64,000 bases of DNA, from the NCBI RefSeq assembly GCF_001422735.1, contig NZ_LMLZ01000012.1, forward strand, positions 468,517 to 532,516, given 5' to 3'. Numbering within the stretch: the first letter of the stretch is position 1; each line of letters opens with the position of its first letter. This DNA is from Acidovorax sp. Leaf78. Lineage in GTDB: Bacteria; Pseudomonadota; Gammaproteobacteria; Burkholderiales; Burkholderiaceae_C. Positions 1 through 7,444 of this stretch are shown here, one piece after another. Under the pieces are notes generated by a model, which saw nothing but the letters and a program-made list of their open reading frames with translations, searched no databases and was not told the origin of the DNA. Position numbers and translations under genes: made by a program.

Positions 1-532
1 CAACGCCGCGGAAGTCGCCTTCCACGCCGATGGGGATCTGTAGCGGTACCACACGCACGCCCAGGCGGTCTTCCATCATGGCCACCACGCGGTGGAAGTC
101 GGCACCCACGCGGTCGAGCTTGTTGATGAAGGCGATGCGCGGCACGCGGTACTTGTCGGCCAGGCGCCAGTTGGTCTCGGTCTGCGGCTCCACGCCGGCC
201 ACGCCGTCGAACACGACGACCGCGCCATCGAGCACGCGCAGCGAGCGGTTCACCTCGATGTTGAAGTCGATGTGGCCGGGCGTGTCGATCAGGTTCAGCT
301 GCGTGCCCTTCCAGTGCACGGTGACGGCAGCGCTGTTGATGGTGATGCCGCGCTTTTGCTCTTGCGGGTCGAAGTCCATGTGCGCCGTGCCGTCGTGCAC
401 TTCGCCGATGCGATGGCTTTCGCCTGTATAAAAAAGGATGCGTTCGGTGGTCGTGGTCTTGCCCGCGTCTACATGGGCAATGACACCGAGGTTGCGCAGA
501 TGGGCGTTGCTGGTGTTGCGTGAATTTCTCAT
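1..532 (-). CDS. fusA: elongation factor G, second-type paralogue (N-terminal part)
   Basis: Translational GTPase that drives ribosomal translocation. The window holds about 177 N-terminal residues and the rest lies off the left edge. Visible GTPase motifs are AHVDAGKTT (residues 19-27), [13 protein letters not shown] and NKLD. The N-terminus ([17 protein letters not shown]) and the HMDFDPQEQ stretch differ from the usual fusA of the str operon, and no rpsL, rpsG or tuf lies beside it, so I read it as a second EF-G copy. The start is the ATG at 532. Its leader is long, carrying a short ORF and an intrinsic terminator. EF-G identity is secure; the paralogue assignment is an inference. Confidence 0.9.
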   Translation of the reverse strand, partial: MRNSRNTSNAHLRNLGVIAHVDAGKTTTTERILFYTGESHRIGEVHDGTAHMDFDPQEQKRGITINSAAVTVHWKGTQLNLIDTPGHIDFNIEVNRSLRVLDGAVVVFDGVAGVEPQTETNWRLADKYRVPRIAFINKLDRVGADFHRVVAMMEDRLGVRVVPLQIPIGVEGDFRGV

Positions 533-623
533 GGCGAATCTTTCTTGCGGCTGCACTCGTCTCTGCGAGCAGCTGCCGCCTGGTTGGCATTACGCCAGCC
601 CAGGCGATGGATTCGCCTGATGG

Positions 624-725
624 CTAGCGTCGATGGGAAGTTGTGCTGTCGCCGGAGCCCGGGCGCACGGAACTCAAGCTCCGGCGGTCGGGAATCGTGG
701 CGATCAACTTGTCGTAGGTACGCAT
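624..725 (-). CDS. possible 33-aa leader ORF between terminator and EF-G
   Basis: Short ORF (starts MRTYDKLIATIP) between the terminator hairpin and the EF-G start. No convincing ribosome binding site or known family. It may be a leader peptide or chance; listed because it lies in the transcribed leader. Confidence 0.15.
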   Translation of the reverse strand: MRTYDKLIATIPDRRSLSSVRPGSGDSTTSHRR

Positions 726-747
726 AGGTTGGTGATGAGAAGTCAGA

Positions 748-784
748 AAACAAAAAACCCCGGAGGGGGAGCCTGCCGGGGTTT
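748..784 (-). terminator. intrinsic terminator in the EF-G leader
   Basis: Read on the minus strand, the arms AAACCCCGG and CCGGGGTTT (plus positions 776-784 and 755-763) are followed by a run of six T, then more T. It lies about 220 bases upstream of the EF-G start on the same strand, so it either ends an upstream short transcript or works as an attenuator. Confidence 0.7.
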
Positions 785-833
785 CCTGGACCGGAAGGCG
801 CAAAGCCCTCCGACACGCGATCGAGGGGCGCAA

Positions 834-878
834 CTAGCTGGCGAACGATGCCTTGATCACGTTGGTGAGAATTTTCAT
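834..878 (-). CDS. candidate 14-aa leader peptide
   Basis: The reading frame MKILTNVIKASFAS lies just upstream of the intrinsic terminator and is transcribed towards EF-G. A strong AGGAGG occurs upstream but 13 bases from the ATG, longer than usual. No run of one amino acid is present, so a classical amino-acid attenuator is not evident. Reported as a possible upstream ORF. Confidence 0.35.
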   Translation of the reverse strand: MKILTNVIKASFAS

Positions 879-1021
879 AAGTGCGAATTATCCTCCTCGA
901 GCAGAAAGCTTGCAAGCGACCCGTCGGGAGTTGTCGCCTTCAGACGGGTTGCAGTCATGCGCTGACCGCAAACAAACGAGTACTAACGGCCATGATTGCC
1001 ATTCGGTGCGACTATTCCGCC

Positions 1022-1468
1022 ATGAAGATATCTTTGCCACAAATTCGACCTGCAGCCGTCACGGATGTGAGCGCAATGTTCAAGGTCAGAGCGTCGGTTG
1101 GTGAAAACACCATGACTCCTGCCGAGCTGTCAGCAATAGGTATCACTCCGGAAGCCATCGCGTTCGCAGTGGAAAGCGCACAGTGTGCGTGGGTAGCGAC
1201 TGTTGATGAGGAAGTCGTTGGTTTCGCAATGGTCGACTTGGATAGTGCGTGCCTCTTTGCCTTGTTTGTGCTCCCCGAATATGAGGGTCGCGGGATTGGC
1301 ACGAGCCTGACCAAGACCTGTGAACTTGCCCTGTTTGAACAACACTCCACCGCGTGGCTTGAGACTGCGAATGGTAGCCGCGCCGCGCAGCTCTATCGGC
1401 ATCTGGGATGGGGTAACGAGAGCGAGATTGGTGGCGGAGACATCCGACTGGAAAAGCAGCGAGCATGA
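1022..1468 (+). CDS. GNAT family N-acetyltransferase
   Basis: 148-residue acetyltransferase using acetyl-CoA; substrate unknown. The acetyl-CoA loop is in LPEYEGRGIGTSL, followed by a C-terminal GWGNESEIGGGDIRLEK strand, typical of GNAT enzymes. The start at 1022 (MKISLPQIRPA) begins just before the first beta strand. An ATG at 992 in the same frame is possible, and no clear ribosome binding site decides between them. It is divergent from the EF-G leader. The family is clear; the role is not. Confidence 0.8.
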   Translation: MKISLPQIRPAAVTDVSAMFKVRASVGENTMTPAELSAIGITPEAIAFAVESAQCAWVATVDEEVVGFAMVDLDSACLFALFVLPEYEGRGIGTSLTKTCELALFEQHSTAWLETANGSRAAQLYRHLGWGNESEIGGGDIRLEKQRA

Positions 1469-1582
1469 TGGCCTTGGGTTAGCAAAGCACTCCCATGTAA
1501 TGCATTTCCCGGCCTGGTGCCGTCGCTAACCCTACACATGGCCGCCGTGATTCCGACATGGGGATTGACTGCGAGGTGGCGT

Positions 1583-1950
1583 TCACGGAGCCTTCGTCAG
1601 ACGCTTCAGGTCTGCAGCAAAGTGTTGCCCAAGCAGCAGGCTCGTCGCGCCAAAAGCGATGCACATCCCCAGCCACGCTCCCTCTGCACCCCGGCCCAAC
1701 CCTTCGCTGCCAACGAAGATGGCCGGAAGCCGATCGCGCCATAGCCTGCGGCGGTGCGAGTCAGACCTGATGCGGTGTTGCCCAGGCCGCGCAGCAAGCC
1801 GATGAAAATGTTTTGCGTTGCCGCCAGAACCTGGCTCATCGCGCCCAGCCACAGCAGCGCAGCGGCCGCGGCGTACACGGCGGGGCAAGGTGGGCTACAA
1901 GAAACGGCAGCATGAGGTACACCAGACCAATGCTGACGCGAGGAGAATGT
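1583..1950 (-). pseudogene. remnant of a MATE-family efflux pump gene
   Basis: Minus-strand translation shows pieces of the C-terminal half of a MATE (multidrug and toxin extrusion) transporter spread over different frames. One frame gives AAALLWLGAMSQ, NIFIGLLRGLGNT and AAGYGAIGF. A second frame continues with GAWLGMCIAFGATSLLLGQH and a plausible stop at 1583. Upstream, at about 1880-1950, another frame gives YLMLPFLVAHLAP. At least two frameshifts and loss of the N-terminal half make this a decayed fragment. An intact MATE gene, not obviously its parent, lies at 12615-14048. Confidence 0.65.
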
Positions 1951-1988
1951 GGCTAGTCGGCGGAGGTCAAAAATAAGCAGGCCACGGC

Positions 1989-3302
1989 TCAGGTGAACAG
2001 ATTTCGCTCTGCTTGAATGGCGGCTACCAAGCGGTCCAGCTCGTCGGTGGTGTTAAACAGCGAGGGGGTGACTCGCATGACAGGTCCGGAAGCTAACCCT
2101 GACTTAGCTACGACCAAAACGCCGTGCTTTGAAATAAAGCGCGCTTGCACTTGGCGCGCCTGCTCCATGGTCCGCAGGCCCGCCAAGCGAAATGCGCTGA
2201 TCGCGCCATAGTTGTCGCGCTCCTGCGGCAGCATGAGTTCGACACCTGGCACGTCCCGAACCCTGTTGACCCAATAGTCACGAAGGGCGCGTAGATGCGC
2301 AAACTTACGCTCCAGACCAATGCGCTCTTGCACGGCCAAGGCTTTGGGAATGGTGAGTCGGGCGGCCACGTCCACGGTACCGGTTGGAATGCGCGAGCGG
2401 AGGTCCTCTGCTTTGTAGAGCTTGTTGCCCAGCCACTGCTGAATGTCTGCCTGCCTTTCCTTCTTGATGTAAATGGCGCCGGTGCCCAGCGGCGCAGCCA
2501 CCCACTTGTGCAGTGAGAAACCTACGAAGTCCGCGCCATAGGTTTTGACATCGAAAGGCATGTGGCCTACAGCCTGGGCGCTGTCCAGAATCACATCCAC
2601 GCCCCGCGCTTTGGCCATGGCCACAATCTCCGCGACCGGTGGCACAAGGCCATTGCGGTTGGAGACATTTGTCAGCAGCAGCAACTTGGCGCGCGGTGTG
2701 TTGCGCAAGACGCGGTCATACGCTTCCAGCACATTGGCGCGCGTATGAGGCTCAGGCAGATCAAAGCGCACGGCTTTGGCACCCCGGCTTTGCTCCAGGT
2801 AGTCCATGGCGTACTGCATTTCGTCGTAGTCGGTGTCGGCGTAGATCACCGCATCGCCCGCCTTGAGTGGCCGGTAGTTGACGATGAGTGAATACAGTGC
2901 TTCCGTTCCCCCGCCGCACAGCGTGACCTCGTCGGGTGTCGCACCGATGAGGTGCGCCACTGCTGCACGGGACTTGTTGAGTTCAGGATCCCTCGGAATG
3001 CCTTGCACGGCGCTGCGCAAGAACGTGGAGTTGTACCGGTTGACCCACATCAGTCGCTCTAAGTAGTGCGTTTGGACTTCGCGGGTCATCGCGCCGTAGT
3101 ACGCCGCGTCCAGATTGATCACCGTGCGGTCCACGTCGTAGAGTCCGGAAAGTTCCGTTTGCAGTGTGCTGGAACCGGCAGCTGCAGACATCGAGGTTTC
3201 GCCAGTTATTGCTGTGACAGAAGTGGTTGCTGATGCAGTGCCCATGGCCATCGCCAGTGAGCTGGCAGAGGCGTAGCGGAAAAATTCGCGTCGTTCGGTC
3301 AT
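1989..3302 (-). CDS. class V aminotransferase-fold PLP enzyme with Tat-like signal
   Basis: 437-residue PLP enzyme of the class V (isopenicillin N epimerase/cysteine desulfurase-like) group. The cofactor lysine is K266 in FSLHKWVAAPLGTG, and the ring-binding aspartate is D240 in DVILDSAQAVGH. The N-terminus, RREFFRYASASS followed by an Ala/Thr-rich stretch, looks like a twin-arginine export signal, so the folded holoenzyme may be periplasmic. It is the last gene of a three-gene run behind a Bug receptor and a cystathionine lyase-like enzyme, 42 bases from the latter. Substrate unknown; the context suggests a sulfur or amino-acid compound. Confidence 0.85.
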   Translation of the reverse strand: MTERREFFRYASASSLAMAMGTASATTSVTAITGETSMSAAAGSSTLQTELSGLYDVDRTVINLDAAYYGAMTREVQTHYLERLMWVNRYNSTFLRSAVQGIPRDPELNKSRAAVAHLIGATPDEVTLCGGGTEALYSLIVNYRPLKAGDAVIYADTDYDEMQYAMDYLEQSRGAKAVRFDLPEPHTRANVLEAYDRVLRNTPRAKLLLLTNVSNRNGLVPPVAEIVAMAKARGVDVILDSAQAVGHMPFDVKTYGADFVGFSLHKWVAAPLGTGAIYIKKERQADIQQWLGNKLYKAEDLRSRIPTGTVDVAARLTIPKALAVQERIGLERKFAHLRALRDYWVNRVRDVPGVELMLPQERDNYGAISAFRLAGLRTMEQARQVQARFISKHGVLVVAKSGLASGPVMRVTPSLFNTTDELDRLVAAIQAERNLFT

Positions 3303-3344
3303 AGATGGCTCTCTCTCTCTTTCTGGGGGTAACGGGTCAGGACG

Positions 3345-4505
3345 TCATTGCGCTGAAGCGGCTTGCAGGGCTTGCTCAAGATCTGCGATGAGCTTGTCAG
3401 GGGACTCGACACCGATGGACAGGCGGACGATGCCCGCACTGAATGCGCAGTGCTTGCGCTTGCGTTGCTCTGCTACGGGGTAGAAGGCTGCCAGGCTGTG
3501 AACCCCGCCCCAGCTGGCCCCGATCTGGAACACGCGCAGGGCCGAGAAGAACTGGTGAACCGCTGTATCACTATGGAAGCGAGGTACCAAAGAAAGCACG
3601 CACCCACCACCGGCGAACGATGCTGCCCAGCGTGCGTGGCTGCGGTCCCCGGGCCGCGGAGGAAAGAGGACTTCCGCCACCGCGTCATGGCTGTCGAGTG
3701 TTGATGCGACAGCCAGCGCACTGGCGCACTGGCGGGTGTAGCGCACCTCCAGTGTGTCCATGCCCCGCAAGGCGAGGAAGCAGTCTTCGGCACTTACGGC
3801 CTGTCCCAAGACGCTCTGCGTCGTCCTGAACGCCTCGTACAGCGATCGGTTGTCCGTTGCGATGGTGCCCAACAGCAGATCGGAGTGGCCGCTCAGAAGT
3901 TTCGATGCCGCTTCCACAACTATGTCCACCCCCGCTGGAATTCCGCGAAACCCCAGGGGCGAGGCCCAGCTGTTGTCGAGCACCGTGCGCACACCCGCAG
4001 CCTGGGCCACTTTCACGATGGCCGGAATGTCCTGCATCTCCATCGTGACGGAGCCGGGGGATTCGAGAAACACCAGCTGGGTCTGGGGGCGCAGCAAGGC
4101 CGCAAGGTCTGCACCGGCTGATGGATCAAAGGTTTCGTGCTCAATGCCAAAGCGCTGCAGGTAGTCGCGGGCGAAGGTGCGCAGCGGCCCATAGGCGGAG
4201 TCTGCGATGAGCACATGGTCCCCCGCCTTGAGCAGAGACAGGGCGATCAAACACAGCGCCGCCTGCCCGGAAGGCATGGCGACGCAATGGTGGGCTCCTT
4301 CCAGCGCCGCCACTCGTTCTTCCAAAGCGCGCGTGGTGGGTGTACCAGTAACGCCGTAGGTGTAGCCGTCAAACAGACGGTCTTTTCGGGACGTGAAGTC
4401 TGCAACGGTGTCGAACAGCACGGTGGAAGCCCGCCACACGGCGGGTGACAGGCTGCGAAACTGATCGCTGGGCGCTTCGGGAGAAACGTTGGCTTGTGGC
4501 GTCAT
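3345..4505 (-). CDS. metC: cystathionine beta-lyase-like trans-sulfuration enzyme
   Basis: 386-residue Cys/Met-metabolism PLP enzyme that likely cleaves a carbon-sulfur bond in a cystathionine-like substrate to give a thiol, pyruvate and ammonia. Visible motifs are YTYGVTGTPTTRALEERVA, MPSGQAA (PLP phosphate contact), LDNSWASPLGF with D177, and EAASKLLSGHSD with PLP lysine K202. Its length suits the family. It lies between a Tat-type PLP enzyme and a Bug receptor on one strand, so it probably serves a catabolic cluster rather than core methionine synthesis. The gene symbol is by family only. Confidence 0.85.
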   Translation of the reverse strand: MTPQANVSPEAPSDQFRSLSPAVWRASTVLFDTVADFTSRKDRLFDGYTYGVTGTPTTRALEERVAALEGAHHCVAMPSGQAALCLIALSLLKAGDHVLIADSAYGPLRTFARDYLQRFGIEHETFDPSAGADLAALLRPQTQLVFLESPGSVTMEMQDIPAIVKVAQAAGVRTVLDNSWASPLGFRGIPAGVDIVVEAASKLLSGHSDLLLGTIATDNRSLYEAFRTTQSVLGQAVSAEDCFLALRGMDTLEVRYTRQCASALAVASTLDSHDAVAEVLFPPRPGDRSHARWAASFAGGGCVLSLVPRFHSDTAVHQFFSALRVFQIGASWGGVHSLAAFYPVAEQRKRKHCAFSAGIVRLSIGVESPDKLIADLEQALQAASAQ

Positions 4506-4527
4506 ACGGAGGCTCTTGCTGTGCTGC

Positions 4528-5511
4528 TCATTCGGGCTTGATGCCCAGGCTGTTGACTACCTTGGCCCATTTGATGGCCTCGGCGCGAATGAATGCCTGG
4601 GTTTCGTCGGGCGAGCGACTACCCAGCAGGATGGCGAGACTGGAAATGCGGGACTGCACCTGCTTGTCCGCCAATGCAGTGGCCGTCGCTTTGTGCAGTG
4701 TGGTGATGATGGGCTTGGGCACTTTGGCCGGCGCCATCAACGCCCACCACTGTCCAAAGTCCATGGTGTTCAGCCCCAGTTCGCTGGCGCACGGCACATT
4801 CGCAAGCTGTGGCACGCGCCGGCTGCCCGTCACCACCAGGGGCACGATCTTTCCGGCGCTGAACAGGCTGCTGGCGCTTGCCAAAGTGCAGAAGTGACCG
4901 CTCAGAACGCCTGCCGCCACATCGGTCAATGCGGGCGCAGAGCCTTTGTACGGAACCATCTGCAATTCCAGCTTGGCCTCTTTTGCATACAGGCCCGCCG
5001 CCAGGTGACTGATGCTGCCCGTACCGCTGGTGGCAATGCTCAGAGGCTCGGTCGCCTTTTTCGCATCTGCCACAAACTTCTGGTGCTGTCCCGCCTGGTA
5101 CTTCTGCGCATTCACGAAGAGAACCAGGGGAGACACACCGAGGGTGGAGATTGCCGCCGCTTCGTTCATGATGTCGTAGGGCATCTTTTGATAGATCGAC
5201 GGTGCAATCGCGTGCGCCAACTCGATGATGGCGACCGTGTATCCGTCCGCTGCCGACTTCACCATCGCGTCCACACCCAGGCGCCCTGCAGCGCCGGGGC
5301 GGTTGTCAATCACCACAGGTTTGCCAAGCCCATCAGCCATGTTCTGGCCGACCGCACGGGCCAGAACATCGGTGCTACCTCCCGCAGACCACGGAACAAT
5401 CAGCTTGATAGGTTTGTCGGGGTATGCCGTCTGCGCCCACAGCGACCTACCGGGTAGCCACATCGCTGCGGTGGCGGCACCGGCCTTCTGTAGTAACGAT
5501 CGACGATTCAT
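4528..5511 (-). CDS. Bug-type tripartite tricarboxylate transporter receptor
   Basis: 327-residue periplasmic solute-binding protein of the Bug/TctC family. It has an export signal (MNRRSLLQKAGAATAAMWLPG) and the family motifs YPDKPIKLIVPWSAGGSTD, VVIDNRPGAAGRLG and SGTGSISHLAAGLY. No TctA or TctB membrane subunits are nearby, which is usual for the many orphan Bug proteins of this family. It is first in the run reading into the two PLP enzymes and faces a divergent LysR gene. The ligand is unknown, perhaps an organic acid or amino-acid derivative. Confidence 0.92.
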   Translation of the reverse strand: MNRRSLLQKAGAATAAMWLPGRSLWAQTAYPDKPIKLIVPWSAGGSTDVLARAVGQNMADGLGKPVVIDNRPGAAGRLGVDAMVKSAADGYTVAIIELAHAIAPSIYQKMPYDIMNEAAAISTLGVSPLVLFVNAQKYQAGQHQKFVADAKKATEPLSIATSGTGSISHLAAGLYAKEAKLELQMVPYKGSAPALTDVAAGVLSGHFCTLASASSLFSAGKIVPLVVTGSRRVPQLANVPCASELGLNTMDFGQWWALMAPAKVPKPIITTLHKATATALADKQVQSRISSLAILLGSRSPDETQAFIRAEAIKWAKVVNSLGIKPE

Positions 5512-5623
5512 GGCTCTGGTCCTTTCAAGGGCTGTGGGGCCGTCCCGCCATCACCATGGATCAGTGCGCCAGGGCCCGTGGGTCGGTAGAGGAGAGGAGA
5601 GGACTTTAGAATCCAAGTCGATA

Positions 5624-5656
5624 TCAATCAATGATCTGATTGACATGATCTATGTC
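5624..5656. promoter_or_regulatory. tandem dyads, probable LysR operator
   Basis: Two adjacent inverted repeats lie in the 164-base divergent gap, next to the regulator start at 5676. TCAATCA (5624-5630) pairs with TGATTGA (5637-5643), and GACAT (5642-5646) pairs with ATGTC (5652-5656). The layout fits LysR recognition and activation sites. Confidence 0.6.
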
Positions 5657-5675
5657 AAAAGCTGATAGGTGCTGA

Positions 5676-6578
5676 ATGAACTTTCGTCAAGTTGAAGCGT
5701 TTCGCGCGGTGATGGTGACGGGCTCTGCGTCCCGCGCGGCGGACCTGCTGCAGATCAGCCAACCGGCCATCAGCCGCAGCATCCTGGAGTTGGAGAAGAT
5801 CACAGGGTTTGCACTGTTTGATCGGGTGCGTGGGCGACTGGTGCCCACCGCAGAAGGCCATCTCTTCTTTCGGGATGTGGAGACCACCTTCCAGGGCCTG
5901 GACAGGCTGCGCATCAGCGCAGCGCGCATTCGCGACTTTGGTACGGGAGACATTCGGATTGCGAGCCTGGCGGCTATGGGGTCGACGCTGGTACCCCATG
6001 CGCTTCGCTTGTTCCGGGAACAGTACCCTTCGATCGCGGTCACTCTGCAGGTGGCCAGCTCAGCCACCGTGCGCGAGCTCGTGGTGAGCAGCCGTTTCGA
6101 TGTGGGTCTGGCAGCAGACGAGATCGATGTAGCGGGGCTGGAGCATCAGCTGTTTGCCACGCCCAAAGCAGTCTGCGCCATGCCCGCAGGGCACAGGCTG
6201 TGCGCACGCAAGGTGGTCAAGCCCGAAGACCTTCACGACGAGGCCTTCATAGCGCTCTCGCCGGAGGACACGGCGCGCAGAAAGCTGACGCAAATTCTGG
6301 AGGGAAGCAACGTCAGGCCGAAGGTGGTAGCAGAGACACCCAACTCATCCACCGTGTGCGCGCTCGCCATGGAGGGACTGGGCCTGGGGCTGGTCAATCC
6401 CTATGCCACGGACGGTTATGCACAGCGGGGTGTGGTGTTCCGGCCCTTCTCTGCCGCTGTGCACTTTCGGACATTGCTGATATTCCGACCGGATCTTCCG
6501 AAGTCTCGCATCGTGCGTGACTTTACGGCTTATCTGCTGAGTGCGCGCAATGAGCGGGCAGATAGGGCAGGGGGATAA
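5676..6578 (+). CDS. LysR family transcriptional regulator
   Basis: 300-residue regulator. The N-terminal winged helix-turn-helix covers about residues 1-60 (MNFRQVEAFRAVMVTGSASR, QISQPAISRSILELE), followed by a substrate-binding co-inducer domain (about 90-295). It is transcribed away from the Bug/metC-like/PLP gene run and probably controls it, since two dyads lie between them. The ligand is probably the compound taken up or processed by the cluster. The start at 5676 gives the canonical helix-turn-helix N-terminus. Confidence 0.93.
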   Translation: MNFRQVEAFRAVMVTGSASRAADLLQISQPAISRSILELEKITGFALFDRVRGRLVPTAEGHLFFRDVETTFQGLDRLRISAARIRDFGTGDIRIASLAAMGSTLVPHALRLFREQYPSIAVTLQVASSATVRELVVSSRFDVGLAADEIDVAGLEHQLFATPKAVCAMPAGHRLCARKVVKPEDLHDEAFIALSPEDTARRKLTQILEGSNVRPKVVAETPNSSTVCALAMEGLGLGLVNPYATDGYAQRGVVFRPFSAAVHFRTLLIFRPDLPKSRIVRDFTAYLLSARNERADRAGG

Positions 6579-7171
6579 ACCACTTAGAAGAAGGGCCTGC
6601 TTCTGGGCTGGTGCCTACTTCCTAGAAGTCACGAGGATGCCCTGAATCTCAGCTGGCAACGCACACAAAGTCAATATGAACTATGGCGCTCCCGCAAATG
6701 AGATTTTTTCTGCAGTTTTTCTGTTGTTGCAAGAAACTGAGACTGCCTCTGATCGCAGAAGGCCCGCCCGTTGTGCTTTGGGCGGTGGCGCTTTAGCTTT
6801 TACTTGATGACGCTGGCGCGTCCTGTAAGAACGCTTGCCGACCCAGCTCACGCGCGTTGATGATGTGGTGGGCGGTGGACTCATTGTCGAAGCTGTCCGA
6901 CATGAGTTTCCCTGTCCATCCACAAAGGAGCAACTAATAAAAACAATCACTTAGCTGCTGCCGTTACTTACGGAAGAGGGTGAATTCTGTCGCGATCAGC
7001 GACATAAGAGTCCTATCGGAATGACACGCGTCACGATTGTCCTTGCGGATCCGACTCTTTTCCCATCAAAGGCAGCTCCCACATGTTGCGGTGCATCGGT
7101 TTCCCGACGCGGTTTTTGAGTGAAGGCACAATGAATTAACAAAGAAAACCTAATTTGAGGGATCAACCCAC
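6579..7171. other. AT-richer gap at the left edge of a foreign patch
   Basis: Nearly 600 bases without a large gene. It contains one possible 36-aa minus-strand ORF (6793-6903) and a GC hairpin just after it (about 6763-6786, arms CCGCCC and GGGCGG). Base composition drops toward 7100. No transposase or direct repeat was recognised. Confidence 0.5.
6793..6903 (-). CDS. possible small protein of 36 aa
   Basis: ORF starting MSDSFDNESTAHHIINAREL with an AGGG 8 bases before the ATG and a GC hairpin after the stop. The segment ARELGRQAFLQDAPASS is faintly like the repeat found in small RMF/CrpP-like proteins, but it is too short to assign. Coding status is uncertain. Confidence 0.3.
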   Translation of the reverse strand: MSDSFDNESTAHHIINARELGRQAFLQDAPASSSKS

Positions 7172-7444
7172 ATGCCCCATCAGCTTCGCCGCATCATCGC
7201 GATCAACATCAGGAACCCCAGCGACAGCAACCCTTCAGGGCGGATCTCGGAGCTGGACCCACGCGGCGGTGTTCTGGCGGTGGGCGACAACGGGGTGGGC
7301 AAGACCACTTTTCTGCGTCTGATCCCTCTTCTTCTATGGCGCAACCTACGTTATTGGGCTGACAGCGTATGCAGATGGTGCTGCGGCGGCACAATCGGCG
7401 TTCTCGATGCCGCTTTGGAAACTTTTGGTATTCTCCTTTTCTAA
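7172..7444 (+). pseudogene. truncated P-loop ATPase, N-terminal stub
   Basis: The first 60 or so residues look like the N-terminus of a large SMC/RecF-like ATPase: RRIIAINIRNPSD, then ELDPRGGVLAVGDNGVGKTT with a Walker A motif (GDNGVGKTT), then FLRLIPL. A GAGGG precedes the ATG. The family is expected to continue LFYGA; here those codons appear one frame away, after a CTTCTTCT slip site near 7328. Homology ends at about 7345, where the sequence becomes receiver-domain-like. The remaining residues up to 7444 are out-of-frame readthrough. This is the 5' end of a gene cut off by recombination. Confidence 0.6.

Noticed and set aside
7021-7119. 32-codon frame starting MTRVTIVLADPTLF, like the first strand of a response regulator.
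   Set aside because: Only about ten residues agree, the acidic pair is missing and the rest has no receiver character. Possibly chance, so not called a gene.
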